64,000 nt of DNA from Microcaldota archaeon (GTDB taxonomy: Archaea > Micrarchaeota > Micrarchaeia > Norongarragalinales > Norongarragalinaceae): contig JACQQD010000001.1 in the NCBI GenBank assembly GCA_016207165.1, positions 62,001 to 126,000 of the forward strand. Reading direction: 5' to 3'. A program made the position numbers and the translations under genes. A model generated the notes under the pieces. It did no database searches and was not told the DNA's origin. It saw nothing but the letters and a program-made list of their open reading frames with translations. Positions 31,885 through 40,397 of this stretch are shown in pieces (position 1 is the stretch's first letter; the number at the start of each line of letters is the position of its first letter).

Positions 31885-32094
31885 ATGGAGAAAAAGTTCC
31901 ACGTCGTCCTTGAAGCCCAGGAGGAAGGCGGGTTCGTGGCCTATGTTCCGGAGCTTCCAGGGTGCCACACACAAGGCGAGACGAGGAATGAAGCGCTTGA
32001 AAACATTCGGCAAGCCAAGGAGCTGTATTTGGAGACCGTCAAAGGGAGGAAGGCCAGTCTACCGCACGTTGAAGTGCGCCTTCTTCCCGGTTGA
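31885..32094 (+). CDS. HicB-like antitoxin
   Basis: ATG 31885 gives 69 aa. FHVVLEAQEEGGFVAYVPELPGCHTQGETRNEALENIRQAKELYLE is the HicB fold (partial RNase H-like), with the conserved ELPGCxTQGxTxxEAxxNI run. The usual DNA-binding C terminus is absent, as in short HicB forms. The partner HicA seems broken just downstream, so this is now an orphan antitoxin. It follows the tRNA-Val gene by about 50 bases. Confidence 0.85.
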   Translation: MEKKFHVVLEAQEEGGFVAYVPELPGCHTQGETRNEALENIRQAKELYLETVKGRKASLPHVEVRLLPG

Positions 32095-32100
32095 TTTTCT

Positions 32101-32196
32101 TTGGCCAAGTTACCGGTGTTGACAGGTCGCCAACTCATTCAAGTTCTCAAACCTTGGAATCCCTCGGCAAGAGTTTTAGGCCCTGGTTTAATTTGA
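32101..32196 (+). pseudogene. Remnant of a hicA toxin gene
   Basis: From TTG 32101, seven bases after the HicB stop, the frame reads AKLPVLTGRQLIQVLK, which matches the start of HicA mRNA interferases (LPVLSGKEVIKALEK). After this the frame continues into unrelated residues and stops at 32196. Another frame shows LGIPRQEF where HicA would have GFxxxRQxGSH, consistent with a frameshift. The catalytic His region and the rest of the domain are gone. Confidence 0.5.
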
Positions 32197-32217
32197 TTCA
32201 TCTGCTTTTGTCTTTCC

Positions 32218-32625
32218 GTGTCCAAACCCCCGTTCCCAACCCCTTCCGCTTTGGCCTGCGGGCTTCTGCGCGACGGAGAACGATTCCTGTTTTTGAAGCA
32301 AAAAGACGGCCAGGGAATCGAGCACATTGGTTTTCCATGCGTTTTCGTGTTTCGCGGCGAGGATGCCGTGAAAAAACTTTCGGAAGCGTTTTTGGAACAA
32401 ACCGGGATTGACGGCCATGTCCGCGAAGTCCTTTTGGAGGCAAGGCACAATGCGGGCTCCCGCCGGAAAAAGCGTTTCATTGCGTGCCTGGGGTTCTTGG
32501 TGTCGGCAAAGTCCGCCAACGCAGCCCCCGGCAAAGGCTTCACGGGTTTCGTTTGGCTGTCCTTGAAAGATGCGAAAACACGGAAGCTTTTGCGCTTTGC
32601 GGAATGGATTTTGAGTGGCCGCTAA
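32218..32625 (+). CDS. Nudix-fold-like protein with degenerate Nudix box
   Basis: A 135-aa protein with GTG start at 32218 and a TATA-like TTTAATTTG about 30 bases upstream. ACGLLRDGERFLFLKQKDG, then GFPCVFVFRGEDAVKKLSEAFLEQTGIDG and later CLGFLVSAKSANA and GFVWLSLKDA follow a Nudix order. The box GEDAVKKLSEAFLEQTGI keeps spacing but lacks the REUXEE acids, so hydrolase activity is doubtful. It may be a binding or inactive family member. Confidence 0.55.
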   Translation: MSKPPFPTPSALACGLLRDGERFLFLKQKDGQGIEHIGFPCVFVFRGEDAVKKLSEAFLEQTGIDGHVREVLLEARHNAGSRRKKRFIACLGFLVSAKSANAAPGKGFTGFVWLSLKDAKTRKLLRFAEWILSGR

Positions 32626-32657
32626 GCCCTTAAAACCGCGCTCCGCGTTCTTGTTTC

Positions 32658-33683
32658 ATGGCGTTCGTCATCGCTTCCCATGCCGAGGACATCGCTTCCG
32701 CCAAAAGGCAGGCGCTCGTCGTGAAAGCCGCCGTGTACCGCCACGACGTGGCGTGGAGTCTGCACTCGGATTTTGCGGGGGTCGGCATTTGGGCGAAGGC
32801 GTTTGCCAAGACGTGCGGGTTTGAAGTCTTTTACTCGAACGCCGAAAAACTGCCGGGACCCGCGTTTTCGGGGCCGCACGGAGGCTTCAATGCGGGCTTG
32901 CTTTTGGGTTTTCTGCATGACGCGGGTGTCGTGTGCTTGCGGCACGACGTGGTCTTGCATGAGGCGGCGTTGGATGGCTTGGCTGGAACTCACGCTGGCG
33001 CACTGTTGGGGGCGTGTCACGGCTTTTGCCAGCACCCGGTGGCCGCTCGAACGAAAATCCAAGAGGTTCTTCACAGCGTCAAGGCCGGCGTGGTTTCCAA
33101 GGCGTTTGCCAGCAAGCAGTTGGCCGACGTGGTTTCCGGGAAATGGGATTCCGACGAGTTTCACCCGTGTTTTGACAGCTTGTTCGTCTCGCCGCATGCC
33201 GCGGGGTCGTGTCCGATTCCGCCGTGGAGCGTGGAGCCTTTCTTGTTGTACAGCCAGGTCGCGTACCGGTTCGGAGTTCACGTGGGGCAAGCCGATCGGC
33301 CGTGGACCCGGCACGAACAAAACGTTTCAACGCCCTTGAACGTATTGTGGCGGGATTACCACGCCACGCAGGCGCTGGCGGGAGTCATTCAGTACGTGTT
33401 GGACAAGACGTCGTTTCGGACGGTGTCGGATTACTTGTTGGACGAGGCGGCGACGTCCGTCTTATGGGACGATGAACCGTTTTTGACGTCCAACCTTTTG
33501 GCCGCCGTCTCCGCCGTGGACGAGCCCCTGGCGAAGTCTCTTGACGCCTTGAGCCGGCCAGTGCCGATTCACGCGAAGAACCTCAAGGTTCCCGCGAAAC
33601 TTTTTTTGGAGGCCCAAACGTCTTGGGAGAAAACCCTTCAGCACGCGGGGCAAACCGGGTTGGTCGAGTCGCTTCGGCTTTGA
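32658..33683 (+). CDS. Unknown 341-aa protein
   Basis: A long, well-formed ORF with normal codon use from ATG 32658. The N-terminal half alternates strands and helices (FVIASHAEDIASAKRQALVVKAAVYR, GVVCLRHDVVLHEAAL, GALLGACHGFCQHP); the second half is helical (LYSQVAYRFGVHVGQ, DYLLDEAATSVLWDDE). There is no signal peptide or membrane segment. The first half could be a Rossmann- or glycosyltransferase-like fold, but I see no motif that decides. Confidence 0.65.
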   Translation: MAFVIASHAEDIASAKRQALVVKAAVYRHDVAWSLHSDFAGVGIWAKAFAKTCGFEVFYSNAEKLPGPAFSGPHGGFNAGLLLGFLHDAGVVCLRHDVVLHEAALDGLAGTHAGALLGACHGFCQHPVAARTKIQEVLHSVKAGVVSKAFASKQLADVVSGKWDSDEFHPCFDSLFVSPHAAGSCPIPPWSVEPFLLYSQVAYRFGVHVGQADRPWTRHEQNVSTPLNVLWRDYHATQALAGVIQYVLDKTSFRTVSDYLLDEAATSVLWDDEPFLTSNLLAAVSAVDEPLAKSLDALSRPVPIHAKNLKVPAKLFLEAQTSWEKTLQHAGQTGLVESLRL

Positions 33684-33727
33684 ATCCGTTGCTATTAACT
33701 AGGGGCTTTGCCTTGGTTTTCTCGGTT

Positions 33728-36508
33728 ATGCGTTTCGTTCCGGCGCTCTGTTTTTTCCTGGCCTTGGTTACGGCCGTTTCCGCTTCGCCTTTGGATGACG
33801 TGGCCGTGCATGCGGCCCAATACGAGCGGGGGGAAACCAGTTTTCTCCAACTCAAGGTGTTGCTGGTGGAAAGCCGCGACGAATTGATGCGGTCCGTGGA
33901 ACGCGACTTGGTCCAAGTCAACCCCGATGACGAGCATTTCCGGGGCTGGCCGAAAGAAGCGGCGGAACGCATCTTGGGCGAACCCACGCGTGTGGAGCAA
34001 TGGGTGTGGATTGAAAACCTCCAGGAAAGCCGTTTTGTCGTTGAAGGCCAGCCCGCGTGGGACCGGGTTTTGTTTGATGGCGAGAAACTGGAGGTGCGCG
34101 TGCGCGCGTTTCCCCATGCCATTGAACAGGGTAACCAATTGCTGCCGTTTTACTGGATTGATTTTGACACGACCTTGAAAACTTCGGAGCCGGATGTCGA
34201 CGTGTTGGCGGAGTTGGAGGCGTTGCGCGTCATGTTTTCGCTGTACCAGCAAACCGGCCAGGGCTTGCCGGACATTGCGAAGAAAGCCGTGGGTTTCGAG
34301 CGGTCGTTTCACGACCGCGATTTTTCCGCGGCCTCTTGTGAGGCGTCTTTGTCGGAACTCTTCAAGCAGTCCCTGCAAGCCGAGGAGCGCCTCATTTGGC
34401 GGGGTCTCTTGTATCAAGGCGCCGACGGGGCGCTTTGGTTGCAGGTCGACGAGCGGCAAAACGAGAACTGGCATGGATTGGACTCGTGGGTGGAAGTCAA
34501 CGTCAATTATCCGTACCACGATGTTCGAGGGGTGGACCGGGAATCCTTCAAAACCCGTCCGGCGTCGGAGCTCTTGGCGTTGTGGAAACAACATGTCGCG
34601 GCGCTTGAACAAAACGGGCCTTCGGATTCAGGTTTTGCGCGTCGCGTGTCGGAAGTCAACGCGTTGGGAAACGTGTTATCCGAGAAAGCCAACGATGTTG
34701 CCGACCCATTCACCGTTGAACAATGGCAGGCGGAACTAGAGTCCGCGTTTGACGCCTACACCACCGGCTTTTCGAAAACCCTGGTGCGCGAGAAAAACGT
34801 GCACATCGCTTTGTTGTCCATGAACCAGACCCGTTCGAACTCCTATTGCCAGCCCGAACACCAGGAATGCGGGTTTTCGGACCGCTGCGAGAACGCGCAA
34901 TGCGTGTTGGACCCCAGTCGCGGACCCCCAGAACCCGAGTTTGAACCTCCGGAATTCGTGGAACCGGTTCCGCCTATTGAACTGCCAGCGCCCGTGTCGG
35001 AACCCGTTGGTTCCGCGCCCACGGAAAACCCCTCGCTTTCGCCGACTCCGTCTGGTTCCCCGGCTGCAAGCCCGACGCCTTCCGTTGAACCCAGTGCCTC
35101 GCCGTCTCCGAGTCCCTCTGCGAGCCCAAGCCCGTCTCCGTCCGCGGAACCATCGTCTTTACCTAGTCCATTTCCAAGTCCGTCGCCCGCCGCCAACTTG
35201 TCCGCCCCAAGACTCTTCACGGGTTTTCTGACGCTTTCGGTTCCCGAAGAACCGGTGAGCTGCAATGCCAACCAGGTGTTCAACCCGGAATTCGGTCACT
35301 GCACGTGTTCCGCAGGATTTTTTGACTGCGACGGGGACTGGATTAACGGCTGCGAGTCGACGGTACAATGTCGTGAGTGTCAAGCGGACGCGGATTGCGC
35401 GCTGGCGCGCTGCGACGGCGACTATTCCACGGTCCGGTTCGTCTGCCGTTCAGGCGAGGCGTTTCAAGAACAGGTGGCGGCCGCGGAATTCGGCGCTTTT
35501 TGCCGGGAGGGCGTTGCGCGCGACGAATTCGGCGCGTGGGTCAGTGCATGGGGCGAAGGGTTCGAGTCCTTTGACCGGTTCAAGCAGGACGCGTGGAACG
35601 AAACGGAGAACCAGTGGTGCCAGCAGGAATTTGAATCGGCTCGGCTGGAGCGCTTGGCGTTGCAGGAAAGTTTGAACGACGAGTTCTTGACGTGGTTTTT
35701 CTCGGAGTTCGTGGACGAAAACGCCCGCGACTTTGAATCGCACGGCCGGTCGGTGCACGCCGTTTTTGACGCACTTCAAAGCGTGAACAGCGAATTGGCG
35801 CGCAGCATGGGCTGCTTGAAAATGACGGAATTGCCCGCCGAATTCAAGCCGGTATCCGTTTCCTTTGATTCCTTGGGGGGCGACGTGACGATTTGGGAAG
35901 AAGTCAAAACCGATGAAGAATTCGGGGAAGGAAAAACGCCCGTGATTTCCCCCTACGTGAAGATGTGGTTTTTCCCGCCCAAGGAAGAGTTCAAGAAGAT
36001 CTTCACGGAAAAAGTCAAGGAAAACTTTGTCGGCCCCACGCCGTCGGAAATCCAGTTCATCCGCCAGGACGAACAAGCCATGGCGAAAATCCGGAGCATT
36101 GCCAACGCGTTTGGCGGCGACGCCCGCATCGTCTTGGAGGTGCGCGACGGCGATGAAGTGGTATTGCGCAATTACAACGTGATCAACGAACGCGACGTCA
36201 TGAAAGTCTCTTTCGTGGATGAAGCGCCGCCGGACGCCAAAGTCACTTTGGTCATCGAATTTGACTTTTTGTATTCCATGATGGAAACCATCATCAAGGA
36301 TTTGGAGGGCGCCCGCACCCAGGGCCCGTGGTGGGAGGACCAATCCGAGCGGCCCCACGAATTCAACGAGGACCTCATCCCCATTCGCATGTTCTTGGGT
36401 TTGGTCGCCGGCATCTTCACCGGCGACATTCAAGTCCAGCCCGTCGACCAACTGCCGGCTGTAATCAGCGTGATTTCGGAATTGATGCAGGTCATGCCGA
36501 AACAGTAG
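33728..36508 (+). CDS. Large secreted protein with Ser/Pro linker and Cys-rich module
   Basis: The start is ATG 33728 (MRFVPALCFFLALVTAVSAS), a clear signal peptide; 926 aa. Residues 20-400 form one or more globular domains without a known motif. A Pro/Glu then Pro/Ser repeat linker (TPSGSPAASPTPSVEPSASP and similar) of about 110 residues follows. Next comes a Cys-rich module (CNANQVFNPEFGHCTC, CDGDWINGC, CRECQADADCALARC), then a final acidic/alpha-beta domain of about 380 residues. No C-terminal membrane anchor is seen. Cell-surface role inferred. Confidence 0.8.
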   Translation: MRFVPALCFFLALVTAVSASPLDDVAVHAAQYERGETSFLQLKVLLVESRDELMRSVERDLVQVNPDDEHFRGWPKEAAERILGEPTRVEQWVWIENLQESRFVVEGQPAWDRVLFDGEKLEVRVRAFPHAIEQGNQLLPFYWIDFDTTLKTSEPDVDVLAELEALRVMFSLYQQTGQGLPDIAKKAVGFERSFHDRDFSAASCEASLSELFKQSLQAEERLIWRGLLYQGADGALWLQVDERQNENWHGLDSWVEVNVNYPYHDVRGVDRESFKTRPASELLALWKQHVAALEQNGPSDSGFARRVSEVNALGNVLSEKANDVADPFTVEQWQAELESAFDAYTTGFSKTLVREKNVHIALLSMNQTRSNSYCQPEHQECGFSDRCENAQCVLDPSRGPPEPEFEPPEFVEPVPPIELPAPVSEPVGSAPTENPSLSPTPSGSPAASPTPSVEPSASPSPSPSASPSPSPSAEPSSLPSPFPSPSPAANLSAPRLFTGFLTLSVPEEPVSCNANQVFNPEFGHCTCSAGFFDCDGDWINGCESTVQCRECQADADCALARCDGDYSTVRFVCRSGEAFQEQVAAAEFGAFCREGVARDEFGAWVSAWGEGFESFDRFKQDAWNETENQWCQQEFESARLERLALQESLNDEFLTWFFSEFVDENARDFESHGRSVHAVFDALQSVNSELARSMGCLKMTELPAEFKPVSVSFDSLGGDVTIWEEVKTDEEFGEGKTPVISPYVKMWFFPPKEEFKKIFTEKVKENFVGPTPSEIQFIRQDEQAMAKIRSIANAFGGDARIVLEVRDGDEVVLRNYNVINERDVMKVSFVDEAPPDAKVTLVIEFDFLYSMMETIIKDLEGARTQGPWWEDQSERPHEFNEDLIPIRMFLGLVAGIFTGDIQVQPVDQLPAVISVISELMQVMPKQ

Positions 36509-36621
36509 CTTGCATTCTTGATGTGGCTCCTGACTCCAAAGCCCTTTTAAACCAATTCTTGCAAACCTTCTTCCTTGGGTTTGGCGGTGGCCGCTTCGCG
36601 GAAATCGTTCGACCTCAAGAT

Positions 36622-36819
36622 GCCGCTGTAGCTCAGCCTGATCGTTTAAACCCGGTTCGGGTTTAAGGCGAGGCTATGGAGAGCGTTCGATTTTCCTGAT
36701 GAGTTTTCATCCGGGAAAGACGAAGCTGAAGACCTGTCCTAGGCAGAAACCGATAGGAACCTGGCCCGTTTGGGTTTGGTTCTCGGTAAGTGCCGTGAGT
36801 TCAAATCTCACCAGCGGCA
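36622..36819 (+). tRNA. tRNA-like gene, 198 bases, with long internal insertions (isotype unresolved)
   Basis: Acceptor GCCGCTG (36622-36628) pairs perfectly with CAGCGGC (36812-36818), with discriminator A and no CCA. The D-arm start TAGCTCAGCCTG and T arm GTGAG-TTCAAAT-CTCAC are canonical. About 120 extra bases lie between. One insert of about 36 bases seems to sit in the D loop (GCTC...GAGC) and carries TTAAACCCG-GTT-CGGGTTTAA. A second, larger one has box C-like TGATGA, box D-like CTGA and a nested ACCGA-TAG-GAACC / GGTTC-TCGGT helix resembling a bulge-helix-bulge. I could not place the anticodon. Confidence 0.6.
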
Positions 36820-36901
36820 TTTTTCTTTTCTATTCTATTTTTGGTTTGCCGGTCCAAGCTTATTCTAACCTTTTTATGGTTTGGCGACGTATTTTTTCGT
36901 C

Positions 36902-37687
36902 ATGGCGAATCGTCAAACGGCTTTGATCACCGGCGCGTCCAGCGGCATCGGCTTGGAGTTGGCCAAGGTGTTTGCAGGACACGGGTATGCCTTGGTGTTG
37001 GTGGCGCGTTCGAAAGACGCGTTGGAAAGGGCGGCTGCTTTTCTTCGATCCGAGTTTGACGTAGCCGTTTTCGTGGTGGCCTTGGATTTGTCGGATTCGT
37101 CGGCGCCCAAACGGCTTTTTGACGTGTTGAAGAAAAAGCGGATTGCCGTGGACGTGTTGGTTAACAATGCGGGGTTCGGCTTGCACGGCGAGTTTGTGGA
37201 CACGGATTTGAAGACGGAGTTGTCCATGATTCAAGTCAACGTGTCGGCGTTAACCGCGCTTTGCAAGTGGTTCGTCGGCCCCATGGCCCAAAAAGGTCGC
37301 GGCCGGATTCTCAACGTGGCCTCCACCGCCGCGTTTCAACCCGGTCCCTTCATGGCCGTCTATTATGCGTCCAAGGCGTATGTGCTTTCTTTTTCCGAGG
37401 CGTTGTCCGAGGAACTCCGTGGAACCGGGGTGACGGTGACGGCGTTGTGTCCGGGCCCCACGCGCACGCAATTCCAGCGCCAGGCCCGACTCGGTACCAA
37501 CCGACTTTTTTCAGGTCCCTTGGTCATGGATGCCTCGGACGTGGCGCGCATTGGTTTCAAGGCGTTGATGCGGGGAAAGCCGGTGGTCGTGACGGGTTTT
37601 TTGAACAAGTTGTTTTCGGAGGCCGTGCGTTTTACGCCGCGTCGCGTGGTGCGGCGGTTGGTGCGCAAGGTTCAAGAACGACGTTGA
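36902..37687 (+). CDS. Short-chain dehydrogenase/reductase
   Basis: ATG 36902 gives 261 aa. The cofactor loop TGASSGIGLELAK, the NNAGFG motif, NVASTAAF with the catalytic Ser and YYASK with Tyr-x3-Lys define a classical SDR. ARSKDAL after strand 2 suggests NADP(H). A C-terminal basic tail (RRVVRRLVRKVQERR) is extra. The substrate is unknown. CTTTTTATGG about 30 bases upstream may be the TATA box. Confidence 0.92.
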   Translation: MANRQTALITGASSGIGLELAKVFAGHGYALVLVARSKDALERAAAFLRSEFDVAVFVVALDLSDSSAPKRLFDVLKKKRIAVDVLVNNAGFGLHGEFVDTDLKTELSMIQVNVSALTALCKWFVGPMAQKGRGRILNVASTAAFQPGPFMAVYYASKAYVLSFSEALSEELRGTGVTVTALCPGPTRTQFQRQARLGTNRLFSGPLVMDASDVARIGFKALMRGKPVVVTGFLNKLFSEAVRFTPRRVVRRLVRKVQERR

Positions 37688-37778
37688 ACTCCAACCCTGG
37701 ATTAGGGGGTTGTCGCGTAGCGGCCTGAACGTATTCTTTAAAACGGGGGACGTCGTGGGTTGTGTTGGTGTAGTTTGC

Positions 37779-38192
37779 ATGAAGTGGTTTGGCCTTTTTT
37801 TGCTGTCTTTTTTGGCGTTGGGTTGTGTGCAACCTGGACCGCCCCTCGCGTCGCCGACGCCTTCGCCGGGCGGAAGCCAGTTGGCCAACCCCGCGGCGGT
37901 TCACTGTGCGGCGTTGGGCTATGAAAACAAGATTGCGGACGGGGCTGGAGGCCAATATGGCGTCTGCGTGTTTCCGGACGGTTCGTCCTGCGACGACTGG
38001 GCGTTTCTGCGCGGCGAATGCGGGCAAGCCTTTAGCGCGTGCGCGAAATCCGGGGGACGTCTTGGAGGGGTTTTGATGGGCCCCAACGGCCCCGTGACGT
38101 CCAATTCGACGTGCCAGTTTTCGGATGGCTCGATTTGCGAGGAATCGGATTTGGCGTCGGGTTCCTGCAAGCCGGCGCAGCAATTGCCGTGA
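37779..38192 (+). CDS. Small lipoprotein with DUF333-type domain
   Basis: ATG 37779 gives 137 aa. MKWFGLFLLSFLALGC is a lipoprotein signal with the lipobox LALGC. After a Pro/Ser linker, NPAAVHCAALGYENKIADGAGGQYGVCVFPDGSSCDDWAFLRGECG matches the DUF333 (hemolysin-like) Cys-rich module. A second, similar half (CAKSGGRLGG to CQFSDGSICEESDL) looks like a partial duplicate. Surface-exposed; function unknown. Confidence 0.8.
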   Translation: MKWFGLFLLSFLALGCVQPGPPLASPTPSPGGSQLANPAAVHCAALGYENKIADGAGGQYGVCVFPDGSSCDDWAFLRGECGQAFSACAKSGGRLGGVLMGPNGPVTSNSTCQFSDGSICEESDLASGSCKPAQQLP

Positions 38193-38279
38193 TTTTCCGT
38201 AATCCGGCAACGCCTTTAAAACCCTTATCGCGCATAAGGTTTTTCCCTTTTTTGGCGAATTTCAAGGCACGAAACAAAC

Positions 38280-38350
38280 GCGACCGTGGTCTAGTGGTAT
38301 GATACGACCTTGCCAAGGTCGAGACCCGGGTTCGATTCCCGGCGGTCGCA
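38280..38350 (+). tRNA. tRNA-Gly (anticodon GCC)
   Basis: Acceptor GCGACCG pairs with CGGTCGC, discriminator A, no CCA encoded. The anticodon stem CGACC/GGTCG encloses TTGCCAA with anticodon GCC. The T arm is CCGGG-TTCGATT-CCCGG. No intron. Confidence 0.95.
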
Positions 38351-38363
38351 TTCTTTTTTTTTG
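38351..38363 (+). terminator. T run after tRNA-Gly
   Basis: TTCTTTTTTTTTTGG directly follows the tRNA, a typical archaeal poly-T termination signal. Confidence 0.5.
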
Positions 38364-38381
38364 GATTCCTTGGAAGACGTT

Positions 38382-38477
38382 TTAGCGCTTGATGCGCCGC
38401 CGGTACTTGTATTCCGTGGATTCGCCCCAGCGACAGGCGGGGTTCTGCGGTTTTTTCGGTTTGTATGATTTCGCCAT
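38382..38477 (-). CDS. 31-aa basic small protein, absent from ORF track
   Basis: Minus strand ATG at 38477 and TAA at 38384-38382. The product starts MAKSYKPKKPQNPACRWGES and ends in a basic YRRRIKR. The composition resembles very small ribosome- or nucleic-acid-binding proteins, but I do not recognise it. There is no clear ribosome binding site; a weak TATA-like CCATAAGAA is close upstream. Treat as a candidate. Confidence 0.35.
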   Translation of the reverse strand: MAKSYKPKKPQNPACRWGESTEYKYRRRIKR

Positions 38478-38676
38478 GTTTTCTTATGGTGTGGCTAGGT
38501 AATAACCCCTCGGCTTGCGCTGTAACGTACCTAACCGGCTTGCCGATTCCACGAGTGCATCGGGGAACCGTTCAAACCTTTTCTTCGACGAGTTGTTTTG
38601 GTTTTTCCGGTTGAAGGGCAAAAACCGTTTACGAGGCCCACAACCAAATCCGCGCCACCGACCAACGCCAAGAGTT
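38478..38676. other. Gap between the small ORF and the lipoprotein gene
   Basis: About 200 bases with no accepted ORF; the listed 90-aa ORF 38484-38756 overlaps the end of the lipoprotein gene by 80 bases and looks spurious. I see no structured RNA I can name. Confidence 0.4.
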
Positions 38677-39858
38677 TTATCTTGAAAGGCAATCCGAAGC
38701 GTAGCAGGGGCTGTTTTGCCCTTGACTTTTTTCCACGTCGTCGCATACGCCGTCACACCAGATTTTTCCGCCGGGCGGAGCGCCTTGGGCTGGTTGGTTC
38801 AATCCATTGGGTGGCGAGCCGAGGGTTCCGGTGGCGTTGTTGACTTTGTACGTCATCGCGTATGATCCATCGGAAAGACGGACTACGTCGGGGTCGCATA
38901 CGACGCCTCGGACTTGGCCTTGGAAGATGTCGCCTTGTTCTTTGGTGAACGTCGTTGCGTCCGGGGCGAAGGCGGTTTGGATGCCCATGCCGCAGGCGAA
39001 CAACCGGACGCCGTCGGGTGTGGAGATGGCGGAGGGCACGCCGCCGAGGTTTCCGCCGGTAATGGATCTTGCGGTGAACGTCAGTCCGTCGTCGCTGACC
39101 GCCAGTTCTGTGGCCTGGCCCACGGAGTAGTACATGAGCCATTGGCCGTTGTGCTCAATGACGTCGGGGTCGGTGAGGCCCTCGTCTTCAAACCGGGTTC
39201 CCGGTTCCGCGGCGAACGAGATGCCGTCCGTGGAGACGGCGCTGTATACCTTGTGCTTGCCTTCGGCACGGGCGGGGTCGCCGGTTGTGACTTCCGAGCC
39301 GAAAAAGTAGAGGCGAATTCTTCCGTCCTCCAATTGGACGATGCCGGGGTCGACCGCCGCTCCTGCGTTCTGTTTTCCGGTGATGGCCACGACGCCTTGG
39401 TCCGTCCAGGTTTTTCCTTGGTCGCTGGAGTAAAGCACTCGGATGTTCTCGGATCCGGGGGTAATGAATTGCGAGAAGTCCACGTAGTAAATCAGCAGGC
39501 CGCCTGGTTCAAAAGCCCCGGCGGGTTTTTCCAGGCGCAATAGCCCGGGCACCGAGGCTTGTTCGGCGACCCGCGGCCCGGGTTGCCAGTTTTTGCCGTC
39601 TTGCGAGAACGCGATGTACGTTTTGTCGTTCCAGGGGCCGTTGCCTTGGGTTTGGGCGATGGATGGCCGTGGACTGGCGGAAGGCGTGGGGGCTTGAGGC
39701 TTTGTTTCGTCGGAGTCGCAGATTTCGTTGCCGTTTTGGTCTAGACAACAGCTTGTGCCGACCAAGATGTAGGGCGCGTTGCACACGAAAGCGGGGGTTT
39801 GCGTTTGCAGGCATCCGGCCAAGAAGGCGGCCAGCATCACGACAGCAACCCACTTCAT
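38677..39858 (-). CDS. Lipoprotein with sialidase/arabinanase-like beta-propeller repeats
   Basis: ATG 39858 is preferred over ATG 39864 because a TATA-like GTATAAAA on the other strand (39879-39886) would start transcription near there; 393 aa. MKWVAVVMLAAFLAGC has the lipobox LAGC. After a Pro/Ser linker, repeated units such as NIRVLYSSDQGKTWTDQGVV, HKVYSAVSTDGISFAAEPGT and TELAVSDDGLTFTARSI carry Asp-box-like S-x-D-x-G-x-x-[WF] motifs, and VDPGIVQLEDGRIRLYFFG resembles five-bladed GH43-like propellers. Surface binding or glycosidase role. Confidence 0.75.
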   Translation of the reverse strand: MKWVAVVMLAAFLAGCLQTQTPAFVCNAPYILVGTSCCLDQNGNEICDSDETKPQAPTPSASPRPSIAQTQGNGPWNDKTYIAFSQDGKNWQPGPRVAEQASVPGLLRLEKPAGAFEPGGLLIYYVDFSQFITPGSENIRVLYSSDQGKTWTDQGVVAITGKQNAGAAVDPGIVQLEDGRIRLYFFGSEVTTGDPARAEGKHKVYSAVSTDGISFAAEPGTRFEDEGLTDPDVIEHNGQWLMYYSVGQATELAVSDDGLTFTARSITGGNLGGVPSAISTPDGVRLFACGMGIQTAFAPDATTFTKEQGDIFQGQVRGVVCDPDVVRLSDGSYAMTYKVNNATGTLGSPPNGLNQPAQGAPPGGKIWCDGVCDDVEKSQGQNSPCYASDCLSR

Positions 39859-39925
39859 GAGCATACTTTTTTTTTGAAGTATAAAACCAAAGCGTTTTCT
39901 TGGGCTTCATTCTTTTCCAGTTCCC

Positions 39926-40393
39926 ATGGATGGATTCGCGGTGAAACTGGAGGCGTACATGAAGGCGCACGGCGTTCAAGGAGAGTTGCTGTGGTTTGAT
40001 CAGTCGTGCCATTCCGTGGCCGAGGCGGCGCACGCCGTTGGTGCGCCTGAGTCGGATTTCGTGAAAAACATTTGCATGGTCGCGTCTGACGGAAGGCTGG
40101 TGGTGGCCGTGGTCAAGGGCGAAAATCGCGCCAGCACGACGGCGGTGGGCAACGTGTTGGGTTTGGCGGAGCGGCCGCGGACGGCGACGCCCGACGAGAT
40201 TCTTCAGAAGACGGGTTATCCGTGCGGGGGCACGCCGAGTTTCGGTTATTCCGCCGTTTTCTTGGTGGACGAGCGCGTGTTGGAAAACGAGGTCGTGTAT
40301 TCCGGCGGGGGTTCGACTCAGGCGTTGGTGAAAATGGCGCCGGTGGACTTGCTTTCAGCCAACCACGGTCAAGTGGCCCGGATTCGAAAGTAG
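39926..40393 (+). CDS. YbaK/EbsC-type aminoacyl-tRNA deacylase
   Basis: In this 155-aa protein the YbaK fold is clear: HSVAEAAHAVGAPESDFVKNICMVASDGRLVVAVVKGENR with the catalytic-type Lys in FVKNIC, then TPDEILQKTGYPCGGTPSFGY, the GxPPxG-like loop, and VVYSGGGSTQALVKMAP. These enzymes hydrolyse mischarged Cys- or Ala-tRNA-Pro or related species. It stands alone, convergent with the FHA gene. Confidence 0.92.
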   Translation: MDGFAVKLEAYMKAHGVQGELLWFDQSCHSVAEAAHAVGAPESDFVKNICMVASDGRLVVAVVKGENRASTTAVGNVLGLAERPRTATPDEILQKTGYPCGGTPSFGYSAVFLVDERVLENEVVYSGGGSTQALVKMAPVDLLSANHGQVARIRK

Positions 40394-40397
40394 CGCT

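Noticed and set aside
36622-36819. Assignment as tRNA-Trp with the usual C/D-box intron
   Set aside because: The C/D-like boxes suggest it, but no CCA anticodon occurs in the insert region, so the isotype was left open.
38484-38756. 90-aa minus-strand ORF
   Set aside because: It overlaps the lipoprotein gene by 80 bases on the same strand and has no supporting signals.
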